Shown here piece by piece: positions 1-5,365 of a DNA stretch of 5,713 bases. Below the pieces are notes generated by a model, which saw nothing but the letters and a program-made list of their open reading frames with translations, ran no database searches and was not told the origin of the DNA. Source of the stretch: JBGPIT01 sp041485125 (GTDB lineage Bacteria; Desulfobacterota; Binatia; UTPRO1); contig JBGPIT010000329.1 in NCBI GenBank assembly GCA_041485125.1, positions 1 through 5,713 of the forward strand, written 5' to 3'. The stretch's first letter is position 1. Every line of letters starts with the position of its first letter. Position numbers and translations under genes: made by a program.

Positions 1-2162
1 GGCAATGCGAGCGCACCGACGACGCGATCGTCCGCATCCGGCCGCATCAGGATGACGCCGCGACCCGGTCCCGCGAGCTCCGGCACCTCGTCGAGCGCGA
101 AGCGCAGCATCTTGCCGCGTCCGGTCGCGACGACGACCTGCGATCCGGCGATCGCCTCCACGGAGACGATCTCATCGCCGTCGCCGACGCGCGCGAGCCG
201 CCGGCCCGCCCGCGTCGTCTCGGAGAGGTCGGGCACGGCGCGAAAACCGTATCCCTTCGCGCTCGCGACGATGACGGCCAGCACTTCCTCGGTGAGCTGC
301 ACGATCCCCGGTAGCGACGGTTGCCCGTCGACGGTTGCGGGGTCCGCCGGCTTTCCGAGATCCTTCACGAGCCGCGCGACGATCACACGCTCGCCGTCGC
401 CGAACTTCAGCAGCGACTGCACCGGCTCGCCGTAGCCCGTCGTCGCCGGCACGTCGCCGACGCGGAGCACGTAGACGGTGCCCTGATTCGAGAACAGCAC
501 CAGACGATCGCGCGTCGACCCCGGCAGAACGGCGGCGAGCGCGTCGCCTTCGCGGAGACGCGTCGACGTGGGGTCTTTCACCTCGCGCACGCGCTTCAGC
601 CAGCCGTCACGCGAGAGCACGACGGTCGCGTCCTCGTGGACGACGTAGGCTTCGGGGTCGTACTCGAGCTCCTCGCCGGCCGCGAAGCTGGTGCGGCGCT
701 TGTCGCCGTACTTCTCGCCGATGGTCTCGAGCTCGGCGCGGATGAGCTTCCAGCGCTCGCGCGGCTTCGCGAGCAGCGCCTCGACCTCTTTCAGACGCTT
801 GCGCTTGGCGGCGCGCTCCTCGCGGATCTTCTCGATCTCGAGCCGCGCCAGTTGGTAGAGGCGGATCTCGAGGATGGCGTCGGCCTGGATCTGGTCGAGC
901 TTGAAGGCTTCCATCAGGCCGCGCGCGGCGTCGGCGCGCGACTCGGATTTGCGGATGATGCGGATCGCGCGGTCGAGGTCGTCGTGGATCTTCGCGAGCG
1001 CGTCGAGGATGTGGAGCCGCGCCTCGAGCTGGCGTTTCTCGTGCTCGAGCCGCCGCGTCACCACGAGCATGCGGAAGTCGAGGAACTGCCGGCAGAGCTC
1101 GCGCAGCGTGACGCGCGCCGGCTGGCCGACCCCCGGGTTCGCCGTCGGCGAGAGGCAAGTGAGGTTCACGTGGAAGCTCGCCTGCAGGGCGGTGTGTTTG
1201 TAGAGGTACGCCATCGCCGTCTCGGGCGCGGCGTCGGGCTTGAGCTCGAGGACGATGCGGATGTCGGTCGTCGACTCGTCGCGCACGTCGACGATCTGCG
1301 GCAGCTTTCTGGTGATGATCTGCTGCGCGATCTCCTCGATCAGCTCCGATTTGTTGACCGCGTAGGGAATCGACGTGACGATGATCTGGCGCTTGCCGCG
1401 CGGCGGCGATTCCAGCGTGTACTCGCCGCGCACGCGGATCGCGCCCTGACCGGTCTCGTAGATCTCGCGAATCTCCTTCTTGGTGTTCAGCATCGCGCCG
1501 CCGGTCGGGAAGTCCGGCCCTTTCACGTGCTTCAGAAGACCCTTCACGTCGAGGTCCGGCTCGTCGACCATCGCGATCAGCGCGGCGATGATCTCGCGCA
1601 GATTGTGCGGCGGGATGTTGGTCGCCATACCGACCGCGATCCCGGTCGAGCCGTTCATCAAGAGCTGCGGGATCTTGCTCGGCAGGACGATCGGCTCGTC
1701 GAGCGTCGAGTCGTAGTTGGCGCGGAACGGCACCGTCTCGGCGCCGAGATCGTCGAGCATCTCCTCGGCGAGCGCCGTGAGGCGCGCCTCGGTGTAGCGC
1801 ATCGCCGCCGCGCTATCGCCGTCGAGCGAGCCGAAGTTGCCCTCGCCGTGGACCAGCGGGTAGCGCAGCGCGAACGGCTGCGCCATGCGGACCATCGCCT
1901 CGTACGCCGCCAGGTCGCCGTGCGGGTGGAACTTACCGAGCACGTCGCCGACGATCGCCGCCGACTTGCGCGGCCGCGACCCCGCCGTCAGGTGCAGGTT
2001 CTGGAACATCGCGTAGAGGATGCGGCGCTGCACCGGCTTCAGCCCGTCGCGCACGTCGGGGAGCGCGCGCGAGGTAATGACGCTCAGCGCGTAGTTGAGA
2101 TACCGCTCTTCGGCTGCGTCACGGAGATCGGTGTCGATCGGTTGTGTTGCAGGCTGGCGCAT
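1..2162 (-). CDS. parC: DNA topoisomerase IV subunit A (ParC-type), C-terminus cut by window edge
   Basis: Breakage-reunion subunit of a type IIA topoisomerase; with ParE it would decatenate and relax DNA during chromosome segregation. 720 residues are visible and the frame is still open at base 1, so probably only a short C-terminal piece is missing. The N-terminal winged-helix core is clear: ALSVITSRALPDVRDGLKP at residues 25-43, HPHGD at 79-83, and the catalytic Arg122-Tyr123 inside AAAMRYTE. NGSTGIAVGMATNIPPHN (170-187) follows, then a long helical arm with the QADAILEIRL motif, and a beta-pinwheel domain from about residue 510. Where GyrA carries its QRRGGKG-like box, this protein has RLREGD (535-540). 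Together with the YEAMVRMAQPF stretch, this favours ParC over GyrA. An in-frame TAG at 2202-2204 and no other start before it fix the ATG at 2160-2162. A GGAGG lies 4 bases upstream and an AGAGG 12 bases upstream. Odd: Leu84 occupies the position of E. coli ParC Ser80. A GyrA that has lost its box remains a lesser alternative. Confidence 0.9.
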   Translation of the reverse strand, partial: MRQPATQPIDTDLRDAAEERYLNYALSVITSRALPDVRDGLKPVQRRILYAMFQNLHLTAGSRPRKSAAIVGDVLGKFHPHGDLAAYEAMVRMAQPFALRYPLVHGEGNFGSLDGDSAAAMRYTEARLTALAEEMLDDLGAETVPFRANYDSTLDEPIVLPSKIPQLLMNGSTGIAVGMATNIPPHNLREIIAALIAMVDEPDLDVKGLLKHVKGPDFPTGGAMLNTKKEIREIYETGQGAIRVRGEYTLESPPRGKRQIIVTSIPYAVNKSELIEEIAQQIITRKLPQIVDVRDESTTDIRIVLELKPDAAPETAMAYLYKHTALQASFHVNLTCLSPTANPGVGQPARVTLRELCRQFLDFRMLVVTRRLEHEKRQLEARLHILDALAKIHDDLDRAIRIIRKSESRADAARGLMEAFKLDQIQADAILEIRLYQLARLEIEKIREERAAKRKRLKEVEALLAKPRERWKLIRAELETIGEKYGDKRRTSFAAGEELEYDPEAYVVHEDATVVLSRDGWLKRVREVKDPTSTRLREGDALAAVLPGSTRDRLVLFSNQGTVYVLRVGDVPATTGYGEPVQSLLKFGDGERVIVARLVKDLGKPADPATVDGQPSLPGIVQLTEEVLAVIVASAKGYGFRAVPDLSETTRAGRRLARVGDGDEIVSVEAIAGSQVVVATGRGKMLRFALDEVPELAGPGRGVILMRPDADDRVVGALAL

Positions 2163-2198
2163 CGCCCCTCCACCCCTCTGCTTCGTCGCAGGCGCGCG

Positions 2199-2227
2199 AT
2201 CCTAGCAGCCCCCAAAGCGAACGCGAA
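2199..2227 (-). promoter_or_regulatory. Candidate sigma-70-type promoter of parC
   Basis: On the minus strand the sequence reads TGC-TAGGAT, an extended -10 element (TGn plus a hexamer matching TATAAT at 4 of 6), with TAGGAT at 2204-2199. Exactly 17 bases upstream, at 2227-2222, is a weak -35 candidate, TTCGCG (3 of 6). Transcription would start near 2192, giving a leader of about 30 bases that contains the GGAGG ribosome site. This gives parC its own promoter, independent of the toxin-antitoxin operon upstream. Inferred from pattern only. Confidence 0.5.
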
Positions 2228-2269
2228 CCCGCGTGCCGCGCCGTATCGACGACGTCGCGGTTCTCGGGA

Positions 2270-2722
2270 TCACGACACGCCGAGAACGTCGAGGCCGCCG
2301 AACGCCCGCGCCACCGCGGCCATCCGGACGTCGAAGGTCACGAGCGTCCGGACGCCGAGCGCTCCCGCCGTCGCCACATGGAGCGCATCGGCCGCGCGCA
2401 GCGGTGTGTGTGCGCCGATCCGGAGCAGGAGTCGTTCTGCTTCGCGATGGATCGCCGGGGTCAGTTCGGCGCGCAAGAACTCACCTCCGCTCACGTCTGC
2501 GACCACTCGACGATAGAGTCGATCGGCTTGCGCCGCGGAGAGGTCGCCGTCGCGACGACGTCGAGCGACCGCCGAGGTGAGCTCCGTCACCGCGAGATCG
2601 GACACGATCAGATCGCGCCGTCCGATCACTGCAGCCTCCAAGGCGTCGCTCCCAGGCTCGGCGACGTACAGCTTTGCGAGCGCACTGGTGTCGAGGTAGA
2701 CCGGGCTAGAAACGATCTTCAC
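2270..2722 (-). CDS. vapC: VapC-type PIN-domain toxin (ribonuclease), second gene of a toxin-antitoxin operon
   Basis: 150-residue PIN-domain protein of the usual VapC length. VapC toxins are Mg-dependent endoribonucleases, often of tRNA or rRNA, that arrest growth when the antitoxin is lost. The four acidic residues expected of a PIN active site are present: Asp11 in YLDTSALAKLY, Glu47 in VTEL, Asp112 in RAADALHVATA and Asp131 in VTFDVRM. The start is a GTG at 2720-2722; an in-frame TAG at 2732-2734 rules out anything longer, and no good ribosome site precedes it. It overlaps the end of the antitoxin gene by 17 bases, so its translation is probably coupled to the antitoxin. The frame is intact and all catalytic residues are kept, so the toxin looks active. 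The RNA target cannot be read from sequence. Confidence 0.9.
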   Translation of the reverse strand: MKIVSSPVYLDTSALAKLYVAEPGSDALEAAVIGRRDLIVSDLAVTELTSAVARRRRDGDLSAAQADRLYRRVVADVSGGEFLRAELTPAIHREAERLLLRIGAHTPLRAADALHVATAGALGVRTLVTFDVRMAAVARAFGGLDVLGVS

Positions 2723-2942
2723 GGTCCGACGCTACCGTTGCGCTCAGCGAGCGGCCACGCAGCCGCACTGTGGCCCTGAAGCGCCGGCGCCCCGAGAACG
2801 GCTCCGAAGCACCGTCGCGAGGCGGGAGCAACCGAGCCACCGGTCGACCGCGATCCGTGATCACGACCTCACGTCCCTTGCGCACCTCGTCGAGCAACGC
2901 CGTCAGATTCTGCCGTGCTTCGCGAATGCCCGCCGAACGCAT
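2706..2942 (-). CDS. Phd/YefM-type antitoxin paired with VapC
   Basis: 78-residue antitoxin, first gene of the operon. The N-terminal half has the Phd/YefM DNA-binding pattern: IREARQNLTALLDEVRKG (6-23), then EVVITDRGRPVARLLPP (25-41). These folds dimerise and bind the operator. The Arg-rich C-terminal half (42-78) ends in RGRSLSATVASDREDRF, a polar tail like those with which VapC-linked antitoxins wrap the PIN active site. The ATG at 2940-2942 is the first possible start, because an in-frame TAG at 2952-2954 lies inside the upstream inverted repeat. No convincing Shine-Dalgarno is present (only ATAGAG before the ATG), so leaderless initiation is possible. The gene ends 17 bases inside vapC. 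Autorepression through the adjacent palindrome, strengthened by VapC, would be the usual control for this family; that is inferred here. Confidence 0.88.
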   Translation of the reverse strand: MRSAGIREARQNLTALLDEVRKGREVVITDRGRPVARLLPPRDGASEPFSGRRRFRATVRLRGRSLSATVASDREDRF

Positions 2943-2948
2943 CTCTAT

Positions 2949-2964
2949 GTGCTACCTGTAGCAC
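2949..2964. promoter_or_regulatory. Perfect 16-bp inverted repeat, likely antitoxin operator
   Basis: GTGCTAC-CT-GTAGCAC: two perfect 7-base arms around a 2-base spacer, ending 6 bases before the antitoxin ATG. Its position and symmetry fit an operator bound by a Phd/YefM antitoxin dimer, alone or with VapC. It would cover the -10 region of the proposed promoter. The two-base gap is too short for a normal hairpin loop, which also argues for a DNA-binding site. Confidence 0.75.
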
Positions 2965-2977
2965 GTCCATGAGTCAA
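2949..2977 (-). promoter_or_regulatory. Candidate promoter of the toxin-antitoxin operon
   Basis: Minus strand TTGACT at 2977-2972 matches the -35 consensus at 5 of 6. With a 17-base spacer the -10 is TAGCAC at 2954-2949, a weak match (3 of 6) lying inside the inverted repeat. Transcription would then begin within a base or two of the antitoxin ATG, giving a nearly leaderless message. The -35 is convincing; the -10 is placed by spacing and is less sure. Confidence 0.45.
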
Positions 2978-3205
2978 CTTCGCTCGGACCACTCTCGGCC
3001 CGTCGCCTCGCCGTCATGGAAATGCCGGTATAGCCCGAGCAAGGAGCGCCGCGTCGACAGCTACGTAGAACCACCCGCGTAGCAATGCGAGCTTACGAGG
3101 CGTCTCACACCCGCCTAGCCTGGAAGGGGGCACGGCGACGCTTGTGGCGTTCAAGCTGGTCTTGCAGACCGACCTGGCGTTGCGACCCCTTGCTGGGAGG
3201 CACTC
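2965..3205. other. Divergent intergenic region between the antitoxin and sulfatase genes
   Basis: Non-coding as far as I can see. It must carry the promoter of the sulfatase gene, but I find no strong sigma-70 pair on the plus strand. The best -10-like string is TATAGC at 3029-3034, with no acceptable -35. There is an 8-bp palindrome CTACGTAG at 3061-3068, and a GTAGCA at 3079-3084 that repeats the half-site of the toxin-antitoxin operator. A 5-bp AGGCG/CGCCT inverted pair (3098-3116) is too weak to call. Confidence 0.5.
3195..3200 (+). promoter_or_regulatory. Ribosome binding site of the sulfatase gene
   Basis: GGGAGG ends 5 bases before the ATG at 3206. It is a strong Shine-Dalgarno match and selects this start over the in-frame ATG at 3221 (Met6), which would remove the charged N-region of the signal peptide. 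Confidence 0.8.
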
Positions 3206-5326
3206 ATGAAACTTGGATCGATGGTGGCACTGCTGGCACTCGTCCTTGCGGGGTGCGGTGGCGACTCGAATCACCCGTCCAACGGCCCTTCGCCGAACAT
3301 CCTGTTCGTCGTCATGGACGACGTCGGCATCGATCAGATGCAGGTCTTCGGCTACGGCGGGGACACGCCGCCGAGCACGCCGAACATCGCTGCGATCGCC
3401 GGCGCCGGAATCCGTTTCCACAACACCTGGGCGATGCCGGCCTGCACGACGAGCCGGGCGGTGTTCTTCGACGGCCGCTTCCCGGTGCGGACGAACGTCT
3501 ACGGCGCACTCGGCCCGAACGACCTGGCGAACTCGCAGGTCTCCCCCTACGAGATGACGGCGCCGAAGCTGCTCGCGCAGAGCGGCTACGACAGCGCCCT
3601 CTTCGGCAAGTTCCACCTCGGCCTGCAGGGGAACAATCCCGCCGGCTACGCGATGCCACACGCGCTCGGCTGGAACTTCTACTCGGGCTGGCTCGACGCC
3701 ACCGGCGACCCCTCGTCGATCGACAAGACGGCCGGCGGCGTGGCGGCCCCCGGCACGTGGTCCTGCGGCTTCGTCCCCGGTGCGTCCGCCGGCGGGGCCG
3801 ATTCGGGCGCGTGCTACATGACCGACGGCACCTGCAGCGCACTCGCGAGCAGTGGTCCGATCCCACCCGGGCGCACCTGCCGCGATCGGGGCGGAATCTT
3901 CGATCCGGGCACGAGCTGTCAGGTGCCGCCGCCGGACTACCTCGACTTCACGACGCTGAGCGGCCACTACGTGTCGCCGCTGGTGATCAACTACGAGGAC
4001 GGCTCGGTCGAGCAGGTGTCGCCTCGCGATCCTCGGGCGCGACACTTTCGCGCCGCGGTCGCCGTCGATGCGGCGATCGACTGGATCACGCACCGCCCTC
4101 CGCATCGCCCGTGGATGGCCACGGTGAGCTTCGCGTCGGCGCACACGCCGGTGATGCAACCGCCGGCGAATGAGCGGCTCGAGGGAGATGCGGAGAGCAG
4201 CAAGCTCGACTGCGCCGACGGCGCGGCGCAGCGGGTGCTGACGAATCTCATGATCGAATCGCTCGACACCGAGGTCGCCCGCCTCCTGATCGCGACCGGT
4301 CTCGCGCGGCGCGGCGGCAACGGACGGTTGCTCTACGAGCCCGCGCGCACCAACACGATGGTGATCATCCTCGGCGACAACGGCACCTTGGGCAATGCCG
4401 TGAAGCTGCCGTTCAACGTGCAGCGCGCCAAGGGCACCGCCTACCAGACGGGAGTCTGGGTGCCGCTGATCGTCGCCGGCCCGCTCGTGGCGAGTCCCGA
4501 CCGCATCGTCTCCCACATGGTGAACGTCGCCGACCTCTTCGAGCTGTTCGGCGAGATCGCCGGGCTCGACGTGCACCAGGTCGTGCCCCGGCCGGTCGAT
4601 TCCGTCGCGATGCTGCCCTACCTCCTCGATCCGGACCACGCGAGCATCCGCACGACGAACTTCACCCAGATCGGGCCGAACCTCCAGGTCAACGGGGGGA
4701 ACAACGGCCCCTGTAACATCGGCACCAGTTGCACGCAGATCCCGGTGTCGAAGAGCGTCTGCGAGGACAACAACGGCATCTGGTACGGCGTCGGCTCCGA
4801 CGTCGCAGGCGTCCCGCCCGAGGGCTTTGCGCGCTGCTGCAACGCGATCGCCTTTCTCATCGCCAACAACGAGGACCCGCCGACTATCTCCCCCGATTTC
4901 GCCACCGCCGTCCGCAACGATCGATACAAACTCGTGCAGAACAAAACGATGGAGTACCAATCCCAGGATGCGCCGTGCGTGGAAACGGTGGAGAACGAGT
5001 TCTACGAGATCGATGAAGCCGTCCCGCTTCCGCTGCTCGACAATGAAGACAAGGTATTGCCGCTCGCGTCGCTGACACCCGAGCAGCAGGCGAACTACGA
5101 TGCCCTTCTGGCGCAGCTGAACGCGACTCTCGATTCCGCGCCCTCCTGTCCCGGCGACGGGAACATCGATTCCGTCGTCAACCAGGAGGATCTCGACGAG
5201 TGGAGCCACTACAGCGAGACCGGCGGACTCTCGAGCGTCTACGACTTCAATCTCGACGGCCTCACCAACACCGCCGACCAGTCGGTCATCACGCAGAACC
5301 TAGGACTGGATTGTCGGGCCAATTGA
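3206..5326 (+). CDS. Lipid-anchored sulfatase with C-terminal dockerin-type calcium-binding repeats
   Basis: 706-residue sulfatase of the alkaline phosphatase superfamily, predicted to cleave a sulfate ester outside the cytoplasm. A lipoprotein signal peptide ends in LAGC (Cys17), followed by Gly-Gly-Asp, so the protein is probably held in the outer membrane. Family motifs run in order: NILFVVMDD with metal ligands Asp38-Asp39; CTTSR at 80-84, where Cys80 would become formylglycine; GKFHLG with Lys135 and His137; His313 in ASAHTPV; Asp391-Asn392 in GDNGT; Lys409 in AKGTAYQTG; and RNDRYKLV (570-577) in the C-terminal subdomain. Between His137 and His313 lies a large insertion with a cysteine-rich module, and a second cysteine cluster sits at 503-545. 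Residues 648-703 form two dockerin-like loops. The usual CxPxR signature has Thr instead of Pro at +2, so maturation or sulfatase activity is less certain; a phosphodiesterase or other superfamily role is possible. The substrate is unknown, and no maturase or transporter is nearby. Confidence 0.88.
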   Translation: MKLGSMVALLALVLAGCGGDSNHPSNGPSPNILFVVMDDVGIDQMQVFGYGGDTPPSTPNIAAIAGAGIRFHNTWAMPACTTSRAVFFDGRFPVRTNVYGALGPNDLANSQVSPYEMTAPKLLAQSGYDSALFGKFHLGLQGNNPAGYAMPHALGWNFYSGWLDATGDPSSIDKTAGGVAAPGTWSCGFVPGASAGGADSGACYMTDGTCSALASSGPIPPGRTCRDRGGIFDPGTSCQVPPPDYLDFTTLSGHYVSPLVINYEDGSVEQVSPRDPRARHFRAAVAVDAAIDWITHRPPHRPWMATVSFASAHTPVMQPPANERLEGDAESSKLDCADGAAQRVLTNLMIESLDTEVARLLIATGLARRGGNGRLLYEPARTNTMVIILGDNGTLGNAVKLPFNVQRAKGTAYQTGVWVPLIVAGPLVASPDRIVSHMVNVADLFELFGEIAGLDVHQVVPRPVDSVAMLPYLLDPDHASIRTTNFTQIGPNLQVNGGNNGPCNIGTSCTQIPVSKSVCEDNNGIWYGVGSDVAGVPPEGFARCCNAIAFLIANNEDPPTISPDFATAVRNDRYKLVQNKTMEYQSQDAPCVETVENEFYEIDEAVPLPLLDNEDKVLPLASLTPEQQANYDALLAQLNATLDSAPSCPGDGNIDSVVNQEDLDEWSHYSETGGLSSVYDFNLDGLTNTADQSVITQNLGLDCRAN
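3803..3919 (+). other. Cysteine-rich module A inside the sulfatase (residues 200-238)
   Basis: Residues SGACYMTDGTC (200-210), then TC at 224-225 and RGGIFDPGTSC at 228-238, with cysteines at 203, 210, 225 and 238. The spacing pattern C-x6-C-x14-C-x12-C resembles small disulfide-stabilised 'GACC...DGTC...C...GG...G..C' units that I recall from secreted proteins of planctomycetes and myxobacteria. That resemblance is from memory, not a search. It lies in the loop region between the GKFHLG and His313 motifs, where sulfatases often differ in substrate recognition. Confidence 0.55.
4706..4840 (+). other. Cysteine-rich module B inside the sulfatase (residues 501-545)
   Basis: Residues GPCNIGTSC (501-509), C519 followed by EDNNGIWYG, and adjacent Cys544-Cys545. 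It shares C-x4-G-I-[FW]-x-x-G with the 200-238 module (C225 and C519), suggesting a diverged second copy of the same small fold. The last cysteine pair is displaced by a short insertion (residues 532-543). Confidence 0.45.
5147..5314 (+). other. Dockerin-type pair of EF-hand-like loops (residues 648-703 of the sulfatase)
   Basis: Two loops have acidic or amide residues at positions 1, 3, 5, 9 and 12: Asp651-Asn653-Asp655-Asn659-Asp662 and Asp680-Asn682-Asp684-Asn688-Asp691. The repeats start 29 residues apart, as in type I dockerins, which bind cohesin modules in a calcium-dependent way. Cys648 and Cys703 bracket the unit and could form a disulfide clasp. A purely calcium-stabilised terminal domain with no cohesin partner is the main alternative. 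Confidence 0.75.
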
Positions 5327-5365
5327 GGTCGGCCGAGCTTCCGAGGAACTAGCGTTCGTAGGGCA
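5327..5365. other. Short convergent gap without an evident terminator
   Basis: Only 39 bases separate the stop codons of the sulfatase and the facing PIN-domain gene. No hairpin followed by a T-run is present on either strand. A 7-bp inverted pair GTCGGCC (5328-5334) and GGCCGAC (5371-5377) spans the gap with a 36-base loop, which is weak for intrinsic termination. The transcripts may overlap at their 3' ends or rely on Rho. Confidence 0.5.

Noticed and set aside
607..1158. Minus-strand 183-codon frame inside parC
   Set aside because: It is in a different frame from the ParC coding sequence, which shows the coherent helical-arm and beta-pinwheel motifs through the same bases.
1..2162. Calling this gene gyrA
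   Set aside because: The QRRGGKG-like GyrA box is replaced by RLREGD, and the sequence after HPHGD (AYEAMVRMAQPF) is closer to ParC. The missing C-terminus leaves a small residual doubt.
321..2516. Long plus-strand open frame of 731 codons opposite parC
   Set aside because: It is antisense to clear ParC motifs, is dominated by Arg, Ala, Val and Asp in a low-complexity way, and runs on past the parC start into the vapC gene. This is the usual by-product of GC-rich codon choice.
3098..3116. AGGCG/CGCCT inverted repeat as a hairpin upstream of the sulfatase
   Set aside because: The stem is only 5 bp with a 9-base loop in GC-rich DNA; expected by chance and with no adjoining signal.
3085..4173. 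Plus-strand frame starting upstream of the sulfatase and overlapping it
   Set aside because: It has no Shine-Dalgarno, Arg-rich composition, and no motif; the sulfatase frame has a lipobox, a strong ribosome site and all family motifs.
3014..5209. Long minus-strand open frame of 731 codons opposite the sulfatase
   Set aside because: It has no recognisable domain and is Arg/Val/Asp-rich antisense to the well-supported sulfatase. Sharing the length 731 with the open frame opposite parC is a coincidence; the two translations are unrelated.
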